Part shown: positions 34,481 through 43,943 of the stretch, one piece after another
How the letters are laid out: each line of letters starts with the position of its first letter
Position numbering within the stretch: position 1 is the first letter of the stretch
DNA from: Vibrio genomosp. F10 str. ZF-129
GTDB taxonomy: Bacteria > Pseudomonadota > Gammaproteobacteria > Enterobacterales > Vibrionaceae
Direction of reading: 5' to 3'
Assembly: GCF_000287055.2 (NCBI RefSeq)
Contig: NZ_AJYQ02000030.1
Coordinates: 1-64,000 of the forward strand
DNA: 64,000 nucleotides
Program-made: the position numbers and the translations under genes
Notes under the pieces: model-generated
The model's database searches: none
What the model saw: the letters and a program-made list of their open reading frames with translations, nothing else
What the model was told of the DNA's origin: nothing

Positions 34481-36976
34481 GTGTCAATAACGAGCGACCA
34501 AAAATTACTACGGTTAATTAAGTACTTACCAATGGTCATCATTGGGCTTTCTCTTCTGGTACTCATTACTATCGTGTTATCAGCCAATCGAACGGCCTTA
34601 AAAGAAGATCTTGCCACCCTTCATACTGGGTTTTATCAAACACAGCGTGACACAATCCAATACCGAGTGGCGAATGTCATAGAACAAATTGAATTTGAAA
34701 AATCAAACACAGAGAACATCCTAAAAAACGATATCAAAAACCGGGTTGATGAAGTAGTAGCTGCGGCAAATAATATTTATGCTCAAAACCAACACCTCGA
34801 CAAATCCATCGTCAGTAAAATGATCACCGATGCTCTAAGGCCGATACGCTTTAATAACGATCGCGGATACTTTTTCATCTATCAGCTCGATGGCACCAAT
34901 GTTATGCACCCCATTTTGCCTCATGTTGAAGGAAAATCGCTTTGGGATTTGCAAGATGCCCGCGGCGCCTATGTCATCAGAGACTCGGCAGAGCTAGCAC
35001 AAACACAAACCCAAGCATTTCACCGCTGGTGGTGGGTTAAGCCCGACGCCATTGATCAGGAATTTGATAAAATCGGCTACCTCTCACTATTTAAGCCCTT
35101 TGACTGGTTCATCGGTGCTGGTGAGTATGTTGTGGATGTTGAAGAGGATATTCAACATCGTCTAATACAGCGGTTTTCAGATTATAGTTATGGTGAAGGT
35201 GGTTACATCTTTATTATGAACAGTAAAGGCGAATTGATCTCGCATCCCAACCAATCCCTGATAGGGGTAGATAGATTGGATGCCCAAGATGGTAACGGAA
35301 CGTATTACGTACAGGAACTGATTAATCAAGCGCGTAATGGCGGCGGCTTTGTCGAATACCAATCCAGTTATACCCCTGTTGGCACCATGACCCCCGATAA
35401 ACTCAGCTATGTGAGTTACCTGCCCGATTGGGACTGGGTAATCGGCACGGGTGTGTATACCGAAAAAATAGACAGTTTTCTTGCAGAAAGAGAAGCGTTG
35501 ATCCAGCAAAAAAATTCGGAAGAAGTATTGAAGATCACTTTTCTAGGCGTCGTGGTTTCTCTAGTATTGGCGGCTCTGTCTTTATTTATTGGTAATACGG
35601 TTGGCCGTCGATTTTTACGCTTACAACATAAGATTAACCAAGATTTCCACGAGTTAGAAGAAACCAAAAATCAGCTTCAATATCTCGCGCTTCACGATAG
35701 CTTAACTAAACTGCCCAATAGGGTCTTCCTCATCGATTTTATTAATCAGCAAATTAAGCAGTGTCAAGGGAATGGAAAATACACCGCCATCATGTTTGTT
35801 GACCTCGATGATTTTAAGAAAGTCAATGATGCCTTTGGGCATTCAACTGGCGACCAACTTTTGGCGCAAATAGGGGCGAAATTTGAAACCTTGCTTAACC
35901 AGAATGAAATCGTGGCTCGGTTTGGTGGCGATGAATTCGTCTTCTGTTTTTCTAACCTTTCTAATGTCTTAGAAGCGGAAAATCGAGGTCTCGAGATTTG
36001 TCAGATCTTCCAGGAAGAGTTCCTTATCGCCGGTAAAGTTATTTCATCGAGTTGCAGTGTGGGTGTCTCCATCTACCCGCAAGATGCTCGTGACGCAGAA
36101 GATCTTATTGCCAAAGCCGATACGGCACTTTACACATCAAAAGCCCGTAAGAAAGGGAACGTATTATTTTATGATGAGTCTATTAACCGCCAAGTCCAGT
36201 ATGAATTAAGCCTTGAGAATGAGCTTCGCTGCGCTCTAAAACTTGGGGAACTCTACATGGTGTACCAACCACAAATCGACTTAAACACAGGGAAGTTACA
36301 GAGTGTTGAAGCACTGATTCGCTGGAATAATCCGCTGCTTGGTCATGTGTCCCCTGTTGAGCTTATCCGAAAAGCCGAAGAGATCGGGCTTATCCACGAA
36401 GTGGGTCTGTTTGTTATCGAACGCTCGTGCCAAGAGATCATCAATCACTATCCAAATGGTGATGACAGCCTTGCTCTGTCAATCAATGTGTCACCTAGCC
36501 AACTGATCGCCAAAAACTTCATTCACGATTTAACATCAACGGTGGATAAGCTAGGTATTGATCGACACCGAATCACGGTAGAAATCACTGAAAATGTGTT
36601 AATTAATGATTTGGAGATAGTGACGCCGATACTCAAACAACTTCGCGAGAGTCAATTCTCTATTTCTTTGGATGATTTTGGTACTGGGTTCTCATCACTC
36701 AGCTACCTGTCTAATTTGCCAATAACGGAGATAAAGATCGACCGAAGTTTCATCGATAAGCTATTGGTCAGCAAGCAAAGTGACGCCTTGATTAAAGCCA
36801 TTATCGCAATTGGTGATTCACACTCGTTAAAAGTAGTCGCAGAAGGTATTGAGTCTTTAGAGCAATACCAAAAACTCAATGAATACCAATGTAATTTAGG
36901 TCAAGGATACTATTTTTCTAAACCTATCCTTATGAATGAGCTTGTAAACTACCGGAATGACCGTACATTAGCTTAG
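34481..36976 (+). CDS. dual-Cache sensor with GGDEF and EAL domains (cyclic-di-GMP turnover)
   Basis: An 831-residue inner-membrane signalling protein. A helix at residues 14-34 and a second near 347-370 bracket a periplasmic region with two Cache modules (RPIRFNNDRGYFFIYQLDG with FDWFIGAGEYVVDVE, then GEGGYIFIMNSKGELISHPN with DWDWVIGTGVYTEKID). The GGDEF domain keeps its active-site signature (RFGGDEF, GG at 482-483), and the EAL domain keeps EALIRW (610-615) and later DDFGTGFSSLSYL. Both activities could therefore be intact; which dominates is not readable. The GTG start at 34481 has a TAGG ribosome site. It stands between yfbR and dgt. Confidence 0.9.
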   Translation: MSITSDQKLLRLIKYLPMVIIGLSLLVLITIVLSANRTALKEDLATLHTGFYQTQRDTIQYRVANVIEQIEFEKSNTENILKNDIKNRVDEVVAAANNIYAQNQHLDKSIVSKMITDALRPIRFNNDRGYFFIYQLDGTNVMHPILPHVEGKSLWDLQDARGAYVIRDSAELAQTQTQAFHRWWWVKPDAIDQEFDKIGYLSLFKPFDWFIGAGEYVVDVEEDIQHRLIQRFSDYSYGEGGYIFIMNSKGELISHPNQSLIGVDRLDAQDGNGTYYVQELINQARNGGGFVEYQSSYTPVGTMTPDKLSYVSYLPDWDWVIGTGVYTEKIDSFLAEREALIQQKNSEEVLKITFLGVVVSLVLAALSLFIGNTVGRRFLRLQHKINQDFHELEETKNQLQYLALHDSLTKLPNRVFLIDFINQQIKQCQGNGKYTAIMFVDLDDFKKVNDAFGHSTGDQLLAQIGAKFETLLNQNEIVARFGGDEFVFCFSNLSNVLEAENRGLEICQIFQEEFLIAGKVISSSCSVGVSIYPQDARDAEDLIAKADTALYTSKARKKGNVLFYDESINRQVQYELSLENELRCALKLGELYMVYQPQIDLNTGKLQSVEALIRWNNPLLGHVSPVELIRKAEEIGLIHEVGLFVIERSCQEIINHYPNGDDSLALSINVSPSQLIAKNFIHDLTSTVDKLGIDRHRITVEITENVLINDLEIVTPILKQLRESQFSISLDDFGTGFSSLSYLSNLPITEIKIDRSFIDKLLVSKQSDALIKAIIAIGDSHSLKVVAEGIESLEQYQKLNEYQCNLGQGYYFSKPILMNELVNYRNDRTLA

Positions 36977-37015
36977 AGGTGAACGCTATTGTTATTATCG
37001 CAATCGGGAGCCATG

Positions 37016-37045
37016 TATTTCGGTGATAAGTATTTCGGTGATAAG
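37016..37045 (+). repeat. 15-bp perfect tandem duplication upstream of dgt
   Basis: TATTTCGGTGATAAG is repeated exactly twice (37016-37030, 37031-37045), just before the preferred dgt start at 37070. If translation began at the ATG at 37013 it would encode two copies of YFGDK. Confidence 0.8.
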
Positions 37046-37069
37046 CATCCAGGAAAAAGGACAGTAGGC

Positions 37070-38389
37070 ATGGATACAGAGATCAGCCCTCTTTGGCAAG
37101 ATAGACACGATGATGAACATAAAATTAGGCGCGATGATCACCGAAGCCCATACCAACGTGATCGAGCGCGAATTTTACATTCTGCGGCGTTTAGGCGACT
37201 ACAGGCTAAAACTCAGGTACATGGTAATAGTGTGGATGACTTTCACCGCACCCGCTTGACTCATTCCTTAGAAGCGGCACAACTCGGCACTGGCATTGTC
37301 GCTCAGTTGAAAAAGAAACAGCCCAAATTTAAAGACTTACTTCCCTCAGACAGCCTTATCGATTCTCTCTGTTTAGCGCATGATATTGGGCACCCTCCCT
37401 ATGGACACGGAGGCGAAATCGCTCTCAATTATATGATGCGTGATCATGGTGGATTTGAGGGTAATGCGCAGACCTTCCGCATTGTCACTCAGCTCGAACC
37501 TTATACCGAACATTTTGGTATGAACTTGTCTCGCAGAGCCTTATTGGGGCTGATTAAGTACCCGGCCTTTTTGAGCCAAACTCAAGCCAAAGCAAAGCCT
37601 AAAGCCACCTTTGATCAGCGCCGCTTAAAAGCAACCGACTGGCTTCCTGCTAAAGGTATTTATGACTGCGATAAGCATTTCTTTAATTGGGTTATCAAAC
37701 CCCTTTCAAAAAAAGATCAGGCGTTACTGTGCGAACTTCGCAGCGCCCCTTTATCGAGCCACCAACACAGCAAAACTCGTTTCAAATCTTTAGATTGCTC
37801 CATCATGGAATTGGCTGATGATATAGCCTATGGTGTTCATGATCTTGAAGATGCCATTGCACTTGGCATGATTAATCGAAACCAATGGGTAGAAGCCGCA
37901 GCCAGTCGATTATCAGAATGCGGAGAGCCTTGGTTTGAAGCGCATATTGCCTCAATTACTGAGATGCTATTCTCAGGAAAACACCACCAACGTAAAGACG
38001 CTATCGGCGGCATGGTGAACGCACTACTCACCAGTGTCACCATTCAATCCGTCGATGCTGATTTTGAGACCCAGTTACTGGCCTATAATGCGTATTTAGA
38101 TGTAAATATGAGTAAAGCGCTGAATATCTTAAAGCACTTTGTCAGCCAGTACGTGATTCAAATTCCGCAAGTACAGATTGTAGAATACAAGGGCCAGCAA
38201 ATTATTATGGATTTGTTTGAAGCGCTCAGTACCAACGCGGAACGCCTACTTCCTGACGTTGAAAAAAGTAAGTGGCAACTCTCGAAAGGAGACCCTAGCC
38301 AAAAGCTGCGAGTGATCGCTGACTATATTTCCGCAATGACCGATGGCCACGCGCAGCGGCTTCATCAACAATTGTTTTCCAACACATAG
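37070..38389 (+). CDS. dgt: dGTPase-like HD phosphohydrolase (Dgt type 2)
   Basis: Member of the dNTP triphosphohydrolase family that hydrolyses dGTP or related dNTPs to nucleoside and tripolyphosphate. The 439-residue protein has YQRDRARILHSAAFRRLQAK, the metal-binding His in TRLTHSLEAAQLGTGI, and HD in CLAHDIGHPPYGHGGEIAL, with the later Asp in MELADDIAYGVHDLEDAI. The ATG at 37070 (MDTEISPLWQD) has AAGGA eight bases upstream and matches the family N-terminus; a longer frame from 36989 reads through the tandem repeat. The minus-strand tapT gene ends 22 bases downstream. Confidence 0.9.
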   Translation: MDTEISPLWQDRHDDEHKIRRDDHRSPYQRDRARILHSAAFRRLQAKTQVHGNSVDDFHRTRLTHSLEAAQLGTGIVAQLKKKQPKFKDLLPSDSLIDSLCLAHDIGHPPYGHGGEIALNYMMRDHGGFEGNAQTFRIVTQLEPYTEHFGMNLSRRALLGLIKYPAFLSQTQAKAKPKATFDQRRLKATDWLPAKGIYDCDKHFFNWVIKPLSKKDQALLCELRSAPLSSHQHSKTRFKSLDCSIMELADDIAYGVHDLEDAIALGMINRNQWVEAAASRLSECGEPWFEAHIASITEMLFSGKHHQRKDAIGGMVNALLTSVTIQSVDADFETQLLAYNAYLDVNMSKALNILKHFVSQYVIQIPQVQIVEYKGQQIIMDLFEALSTNAERLLPDVEKSKWQLSKGDPSQKLRVIADYISAMTDGHAQRLHQQLFSNT

Positions 38390-38410
38390 AGTGAAAAGCT
38401 ACAGACTAAG

Positions 38411-39064
38411 CTAGTCGTTAAGGCTACGGAGATAATTTCGCTCGAAAACCCCTTCTGGCATCTGATCTATTTGAAATTGAATCATGTTGTCAAAAGTGGC
38501 CAGTAGCGGTGAGAAATCTTGCTCTGGCTGCAAGATACTGAGTAAGTGATACCCAGCCTCCACTGTAGACAGGCTATTGTCACTCGGCGCTTTTCTGATA
38601 CGGTAATTCCCTTTCAGCCCTTTAGGTAAATGCAGCATCGGAAGAGCGTGTAAGTTAGCGGACAATTGCCACATTTTATACGCTTTCTTCCATGTGCCAT
38701 CCAGCAAAATGACTCGAAGTTTTGTTGGATTACCATCACTCCTTTCTTCCTCTCGGTCTTGTCCGGCATCATCGGTGAGTAATGTTGACACACAGCGTGA
38801 TTGATCACAGGGGTACATAATGTAATGGGCGTAATCGGCATCATTCAATAACGCATTGAGTTGACGATCTTGGCTAAAGTCTTCACCAATAAAACTGTGA
38901 CTGTTCCCCAAGGATAGCGTCAAAATTTTCGCCGTTCCCATCGGTCTTTGTACTTCGCTAGAATGTTGTAGGATGATCAATTCCACATTCGATGGTAGTC
39001 TTTTGATCCAACGACAAATACAAGCTTTGTGTGATTTTCCACATTCTAAACAATATCGGTACAT
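38411..39064 (-). CDS. tapT: tRNA-uridine aminocarboxypropyltransferase (TapT, DTW domain)
   Basis: Transfers the aminocarboxypropyl group of SAM to tRNA uridine 47 (acp3U). The 217-residue protein has the N-terminal zinc-binding CLECGKSHKACICRW and the DTW-type region LDGTWKKAYKMWQLS, followed by IRKAPSDNSLSTVEAGYHLL (conserved in the family). E. coli TapT was formerly YfiP. The start ATG at 39064 is only three bases from the proposed start of the divergent rhombosortase gene, so promoters must lie inside coding sequence or the rhombosortase starts later. Confidence 0.88.
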   Translation of the reverse strand: MYRYCLECGKSHKACICRWIKRLPSNVELIILQHSSEVQRPMGTAKILTLSLGNSHSFIGEDFSQDRQLNALLNDADYAHYIMYPCDQSRCVSTLLTDDAGQDREEERSDGNPTKLRVILLDGTWKKAYKMWQLSANLHALPMLHLPKGLKGNYRIRKAPSDNSLSTVEAGYHLLSILQPEQDFSPLLATFDNMIQFQIDQMPEGVFERNYLRSLND

Positions 39065-39067
39065 ATC

Positions 39068-39619
39068 TTGCGCGTTTACCTTCTTTTATCTGTCATCAGC
39101 ATTATCTGCTTAGGCTTACAATTTGAGCCATTAAGCTCTTACGTCGAGTGGAATGCTGCTGCCATTCATTCTGGACAATGGTGGCGGATCCTAACAGGAA
39201 ATTTCACTCACACCAACTTTGCTCATTGGGCCATGAATCTTATTGGATTATGGTTTATTGGCTTCATTTTTAAACCTAACCTTCTAACCCTACTCCTCCC
39301 TCTATTGCTAACCAGTATGGCCGTTGGCATTGGCAACCTATTTACCGACATGCAGATCTATGTAGGACTATCCGGATCGTTACACGGGCTGTTTGGCTAC
39401 TACGCTCTGCGCGAAAGCTTACACGGGCGTAAGAGCAGTGGGTTATTAGTGTTCGGATTAATGGCGAAGATAGTATGGGAGTTCAGTTTTGGGGCGTCTA
39501 CAGTGACCAGTGATTTGATTGATGCTCGTGTTGCCATTGAATCGCACTTATTTGGTGCTGTCTCTGGGCTTTCACTCGCTTATTTCTCTCATTGGTACGG
39601 TAGAAAAAAAAACGCCTAA
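39068..39619 (+). CDS. rrtA: rhombosortase (rhomboid-family protease)
   Basis: Rhomboid-type intramembrane serine protease that processes proteins bearing a C-terminal GlyGly-CTERM tail for surface export. The 183-residue protein has about six membrane helices, HSGQWWRILTGNFTHTNFAH (conserved Arg and His), the nucleophile segment YVGLSGSLHGLFGYYAL (Ser in GLSGSLHG) and the catalytic His in AIESHLFGAVSGL. Only a TTG is available as start (39068) in this position, with no clear ribosome site, and it lies three bases from the divergent tapT start. GlyGly-CTERM substrates are not in this window. Confidence 0.85.
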   Translation: MRVYLLLSVISIICLGLQFEPLSSYVEWNAAAIHSGQWWRILTGNFTHTNFAHWAMNLIGLWFIGFIFKPNLLTLLLPLLLTSMAVGIGNLFTDMQIYVGLSGSLHGLFGYYALRESLHGRKSSGLLVFGLMAKIVWEFSFGASTVTSDLIDARVAIESHLFGAVSGLSLAYFSHWYGRKKNA

Positions 39620-39654
39620 CCGTCATTCACTGTTAAGTGTTCTGGCTAGGCGTT
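39611..39654. terminator. bidirectional terminator between rrtA and sohB
   Basis: AACGCCTA (39611-39618) pairs with TAGGCGTT (39647-39654) around a long loop. An A-run precedes the left arm and a T-rich segment follows, so it may serve both convergent genes. The left arm overlaps the last codons of rrtA. Confidence 0.55.
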
Positions 39655-39708
39655 TAAGCTTGAATGGCTGTTTTTTATTACATGGTTTAAATAAGCCATC
39701 GGCTTTAG

Positions 39709-40776
39709 TTAAACAATCGGCTTTTGCCCGCGGCTGATCAGTTTCATTAATACATTGTCTGCGGCTTCACCTGCAACGCCAGCTAATTTGTCGGTTAACT
39801 TCTTTTTCTGCACATAGTGAATAGACAGAACGGTTTTATCTTTACACGCTTCCACGACAACATCATCAGACGTTCTGATCTCATCAACCAAGCCCAGCTC
39901 TTTCGCCTGTGTACCAAACCAGTGTTCGCCAGTGGCCACTTTCTCAAGATCGAGTTCTGGGCGACGTTCACGAATGAAGTCTTTAAATAAGCCATGTGTT
40001 TCTTCCAGCTCTTGCTTGAATTTATCACGGGCTTTATCGCTGTTTTCACCAAACATGGTCAATGTACGTTTGTATTCGCCTGCTGTTAACTGTTCAAATT
40101 CAATATCATGCTTTTTAAGCAGTTTATTGAAATTGGGTAGCTGAGCGATCACACCGATCGATCCAACAATGGCAAACGGTGCTGAGATAATTTTATCCGC
40201 GATACACGCCATCATATAACCGCCGCTCGCTGCGACTTTATCAACCGAAATACTCAGTGGTAAGCCAGCGGCTTTAATACGATCCAGTTGAGACGATGCC
40301 AAGCCATAGCCATGTACCATGCCACCACCAGACTCTAAACGTAATAAAACTTCATCGCCTTCTCGCGCCACCGCCAAAATAGCCGTCACTTCTTCGCGTA
40401 ATGACGCCACTTCTTTTGCATCAATGCTGCCATTAAAATCCAACACAAATAAATGCGACTCTCGTTTTGCATCCAACTCACCATTTTTGACGGCTTGTTT
40501 TATCTCTTTCTCACGAGATTTTGTTTTTTCTTTGTCACTTTTCTTCTCGGCTTTATCACGGGCTTTAAGAAAAGCGTCATCATGTAAGTGATGCTCAAGT
40601 TGTTCAACACGTGCTTTGTGCTGTTCGGTCAAATTAGTAATCTCTAGCTCACCTTTATCACCGCTGCCTTTACCACCAACGGCTTTAGCTATCACTAAAA
40701 TCGCAATAATCGCGACGACGACAGTCGCAATCTTGGCCAAAAATAGGCCATAGTCCAACAAAAATTCCAATGTCAT
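39709..40776 (-). CDS. sohB: SohB inner-membrane peptidase (S49 family)
   Basis: Signal-peptide-peptidase-like serine protease. The 355-residue protein has an N-terminal membrane helix (ATVVVAIIAILVIA), a charged linker and an S49 domain with LRLESGGGMVHGYG, the nucleophile region DKVAASGGYMMACIAD (Ser) and the lysine general base in LTAGEYKRTLTMFGE. The ATG at 40776 is preceded by GAGG in a frame whose TTG at 40785 is the alternative start. It is convergent with rrtA. Confidence 0.92.
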   Translation of the reverse strand: MTLEFLLDYGLFLAKIATVVVAIIAILVIAKAVGGKGSGDKGELEITNLTEQHKARVEQLEHHLHDDAFLKARDKAEKKSDKEKTKSREKEIKQAVKNGELDAKRESHLFVLDFNGSIDAKEVASLREEVTAILAVAREGDEVLLRLESGGGMVHGYGLASSQLDRIKAAGLPLSISVDKVAASGGYMMACIADKIISAPFAIVGSIGVIAQLPNFNKLLKKHDIEFEQLTAGEYKRTLTMFGENSDKARDKFKQELEETHGLFKDFIRERRPELDLEKVATGEHWFGTQAKELGLVDEIRTSDDVVVEACKDKTVLSIHYVQKKKLTDKLAGVAGEAADNVLMKLISRGQKPIV

Positions 40777-40879
40777 TATCCTCAAATGTACGAATTAGTG
40801 TATTGTTCGTTCTACTCGGTTATTGTAACCGTCTTATCGCATAGAAAAAAATAAAATCACGACAATAAGGAAGCTTACG

Positions 40880-41620
40880 GTGGATTATTCAGTTTCTGCA
40901 AACGCCCTCAAAGACAAAGTTATCCTCGTTACAGGTGCTGGCGCAGGCATCGGCAAACAAGCAGCCATGAGTTTTGCCGAACATGGCGCGACGGTAATTC
41001 TGCTTGGCCGTACCGTTAAAAAACTTGAGCACACTTACGATGAAATCGTTGAAGCGGGTTATTCTCAGCCAGCCATTGTGCCTTTAGACATGAAAGGGGC
41101 AACAAAACAGAACTACATTGATATGGCCGACACGATTCGAACGCAATTTGGTCGTCTTGATGGTGTTTTGCATAACGCCAGTATTTTGGGGGTTATCAGC
41201 CCTTTCGCTCAAATTGGCGAAGATTCCTTTGATGATGTGATGCAAGTGAACGTCAAAGCTCAATTTTTGATGACTCAAGCGCTGTTGCCATTGCTGCTGG
41301 AATCTGAAGATGCACGTGTCACCTTTACCACCTCAACCGTTGGGCATTCTGGCCGCGCTTACTGGGGAACGTATGCGATGTCGAAGTTTGCTACCGAAGG
41401 CATGATGCAAGTCCTTGCAGATGAGTTAACCGATTCTCCCGTTCGTGTTAATGCGATCAACCCTGGCGGCACTCGTACAGGAATGCGTGCTAAAGCTTTC
41501 CCTGCAGAAGATGTTGAGTTACTCAAAACACCAAAAGATATTATCCCTCTGTACCTTTACTTAATGGCGCCAGAAGGAAAAGACATTCACGGTCAATGTA
41601 TTGATGCCCAGCCCAAATAA
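40880..41620 (+). CDS. yciK: YciK family short-chain oxidoreductase
   Basis: NAD(P)-dependent short-chain dehydrogenase of 246 residues. The cofactor motif is TGAGAGIGKQAAMSF, followed by HNASILGV (NAG-like), the Ser in FTTSTVGHSG and the catalytic YAMSK. The C-terminal PLYLYLMAPEGKDIHGQCID is typical of YciK. The physiological substrate is unknown. The GTG start at 40880 has AAGGA eight bases upstream. A strong terminator follows. Confidence 0.9.
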   Translation: MDYSVSANALKDKVILVTGAGAGIGKQAAMSFAEHGATVILLGRTVKKLEHTYDEIVEAGYSQPAIVPLDMKGATKQNYIDMADTIRTQFGRLDGVLHNASILGVISPFAQIGEDSFDDVMQVNVKAQFLMTQALLPLLLESEDARVTFTTSTVGHSGRAYWGTYAMSKFATEGMMQVLADELTDSPVRVNAINPGGTRTGMRAKAFPAEDVELLKTPKDIIPLYLYLMAPEGKDIHGQCIDAQPK

Positions 41621-41650
41621 CATAACACCTGTGTTGCTCTAAAAAATAAA

Positions 41651-41682
41651 AATGCCTTGTTACGCTTAACAAGGCATTTTTA
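41651..41682 (+). terminator. terminator after yciK
   Basis: A 12-bp perfect stem (AATGCCTTGTTA with TAACAAGGCATT), 4-base loop, A-run before and T-run after, so it can act on both strands. Confidence 0.88.
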
Positions 41683-41789
41683 TTTTCTGCTTATTTTTTC
41701 TGCTTAATGCATAGACGCTTACCCATTTTACAAGGGTCAAGTGCACTCTCATTCCAATCTTTTTATTGCTGCTTTTAATACATGATATA

Positions 41790-41809
41790 TACTGTATGTA
41801 TATACAGGT
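41790..41809 (+). promoter_or_regulatory. LexA box (SOS operator) upstream of imuA
   Basis: TACTGTATGTATATACAGGT contains CTGT-N8-ACAG (41792-41807), close to the gammaproteobacterial LexA consensus. It ends seven bases before the imuA start, so LexA should block the imuA-imuB-dnaE2 promoter until DNA damage. Confidence 0.9.
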
Positions 41810-41815
41810 GATTTT

Positions 41816-42493
41816 ATGCGTGAATTGATAGAAAAACTCAAAAATAATCAGCTGATATGGCAAGGTACCCATACCCCCGTATCAGGTGAATACCTCTCTA
41901 CGGGCTTCAATGTTCTCGATCAGAAGCTAGAAGGCGGCTACCCAAAACATGGCGTGGTTGAAATTCAATCGCTCAGTGGGATTGGAGAAGTACGCTTGAT
42001 CCTACCTCACATAAAAAAAACAGAATCGAAACGATTATCTGTCTTTATTCAGCCTCCTGGTTATTTGTGTGCAGAGCAACTTGAAGCCGAAGGCATTGAT
42101 AACAAAAACGTACTCATTATTTCACCCCACAATCACCAACAGGCGTTATGGGCGGCAGAACAATGCTTAAGAAGTGGCGCGTGTAGCCGAGTCTTTTTAT
42201 GGAACACGGATCTTGAAGTTCATCAGGCAAGGCGGCTTCAAGTAGCCAGTGAAGAAGGCGACTGCTTGCAGTTTATTTTTCGCCCTCCACAAAAAGGGCG
42301 ATTTTCGCTTCCCGTCAATTTAAGTATGACCCTGTTCCCTCATCGAAATGGGCTCGAAGTGACCATCACCAAGCGAAAGGGAGGCTGGCCTCAAGGACGT
42401 TTTATCCTATCGATGGATCACTTATGGCCAAGTTTAACCCTGGATCAGGCTTCCCCAGTCATTGTTCCTTTCCCGTTACGAAAACAAGGTTGA
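41816..42493 (+). CDS. imuA: ImuA, RecA-like component of the translesion mutasome
   Basis: A 225-residue protein of the ImuA/SulA-like group found with ImuB and DnaE2. It has a RecA-fold core, visible in LSTGFNVLDQKLEGGYPKHG (RecA-like entry), VVEIQSLSGIGEVRLILP in the place of the P-loop, and VFLWNTDLEVHQARRLQ. The Walker A lysine is not present, so ATP binding is doubtful. It is under a LexA box and three bases upstream of imuB. It assists DnaE2-dependent mutagenic bypass. Confidence 0.88.
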   Translation: MRELIEKLKNNQLIWQGTHTPVSGEYLSTGFNVLDQKLEGGYPKHGVVEIQSLSGIGEVRLILPHIKKTESKRLSVFIQPPGYLCAEQLEAEGIDNKNVLIISPHNHQQALWAAEQCLRSGACSRVFLWNTDLEVHQARRLQVASEEGDCLQFIFRPPQKGRFSLPVNLSMTLFPHRNGLEVTITKRKGGWPQGRFILSMDHLWPSLTLDQASPVIVPFPLRKQG

Positions 42494-42496
42494 ATC

Positions 42497-43936
42497 GTGC
42501 AGCTGTGGCTCTATTTACATTTCCCTCATTTGCAACTTGATGCGCTGTTTTCTGAGCAGTCGGAAGCGCCCTTAGTGATTGTCGATGAAAAGAAACATCA
42601 AATAGTGCAGCTCAATGATGCTGCGCTAAATCAGAGCCTCAATATTGGGATGGGATTAGGCAGCGCAGCCACCTTGTGTTCCCATTTGCAAGTGCACGCT
42701 TATGACGTTCAAACAGAACAGCAAACGTTAACTCACATTGCTCAATGGCTCTATTTGAAAACATCAGACATCACCCTTTTTCCACCTAAAGGGATACTGT
42801 TAAAGGTGTCCAATATGCTGTCTCTCTACCACGATTTAGACACCTACTGGCAAATAACCTGTCAGCACCTTGAACAGCTTAATTATCGCTATCAGTTCGC
42901 CACTGGTTTTTCCCCTTTCTCGGCAATGTTGCTGGCAAAATCGGCGAAAAACCGCCTTTATGAAGATAAAGAATCCATCATGGCACAGATCAATAACCTT
43001 CCTCTGTCCATCAGTGACCTCGATAGAAAACAAGTAGAACAACTTCGTCGTATTGGGATTGGTACATTTCAAGAGCTTCTCTCGCTGCCCATGCAAGAGC
43101 TTGCCAGACGCTTCAACATTGATCTGGTGAATTACGTGGGTCGCCTGTTGGGTCAGTTCAAACATCCGGTCACCTTTTATCACCCACCAGAAACCTTTGA
43201 GAGCCACTTAGAGCTGCTGTTTGATATTGATAACGTGCAATGGATTGAAAGACCGTTAATGAGGTTGCTCAAGCAATTAGAGCGCTTTTTAACATTACGA
43301 AGCCAGGTAGCTTATGAGTTGTGCTTAATCCTATATTTGAGAGATCACAAAGAACAGAAGATTTCTTTTACATCAGCAAGCGGAGACTACCTCTCAGATA
43401 GGTGGTCGGTGTTGTGCCATTTGTCTTTAGAATCATTAGCCCTCAATGCCCCTACCCACAGTATGAGGCTGATCATTGTTCGATACGGCGATCGCCAAAA
43501 CGCGACTCAAGATATTTTCTGTGGATTTAAGGGGCAGCAGACAGAGTTAGAGCTGATCTCTTTACTGCAAGCCAAGCTAGGTAACGACACTCTTTATAAA
43601 GTGCATAAAACCCATGACCCAAGACCAGAGAAATCCACCGCTTTCTACCACCCAAGTAATCCGCCTATAACAACGAAATCTATGCCAACTAAGTCTATGC
43701 CAATTAGGTCTCAATCAGCGTCTTCCCGATTTCGCCCGACGTTCATGTACTCCTCACCTCAACCGCTCACCGAGAAAGCCAATATCATCAGTGGGCCTGA
43801 ACGCATCGTCACAGGCTGGTGGGATGGCAATGACATAATCCGTGACTATTTCATTGCTCGTAGTGCTGAAGGTCGCTGGCTTTGGCTTTTTCGAGATCAG
43901 CAGAAAAACTGGTTTGTTCACGGTCAATTTAGTTAA
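42497..43936 (+). CDS. imuB: ImuB, Y-family polymerase-like protein
   Basis: A 479-residue DinB/UmuC-related protein that links the beta clamp, ImuA and DnaE2. The N-terminal fold starts LWLYLHFPHLQLDALF, where active Y-family enzymes have DxD; here it is not seen, so, as in other ImuB proteins, polymerase activity is unlikely. The helix-hairpin-helix region is KQVEQLRRIGIGTFQELLSL. The C-terminus has GWWDGNDIIRDYFIARSAEG, the conserved ImuB tail. GTG start at 42497, three bases after imuA. Confidence 0.9.
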   Translation: MQLWLYLHFPHLQLDALFSEQSEAPLVIVDEKKHQIVQLNDAALNQSLNIGMGLGSAATLCSHLQVHAYDVQTEQQTLTHIAQWLYLKTSDITLFPPKGILLKVSNMLSLYHDLDTYWQITCQHLEQLNYRYQFATGFSPFSAMLLAKSAKNRLYEDKESIMAQINNLPLSISDLDRKQVEQLRRIGIGTFQELLSLPMQELARRFNIDLVNYVGRLLGQFKHPVTFYHPPETFESHLELLFDIDNVQWIERPLMRLLKQLERFLTLRSQVAYELCLILYLRDHKEQKISFTSASGDYLSDRWSVLCHLSLESLALNAPTHSMRLIIVRYGDRQNATQDIFCGFKGQQTELELISLLQAKLGNDTLYKVHKTHDPRPEKSTAFYHPSNPPITTKSMPTKSMPIRSQSASSRFRPTFMYSSPQPLTEKANIISGPERIVTGWWDGNDIIRDYFIARSAEGRWLWLFRDQQKNWFVHGQFS

Positions 43937-43943
43937 TGTTGAT

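Noticed and set aside
43842..43943. Longer DnaE2 N-terminus starting inside imuB
   Set aside because: The extension is out of character with the family, while MKYAELFCQSNFSFL at 43944 is the standard DnaE2 start.
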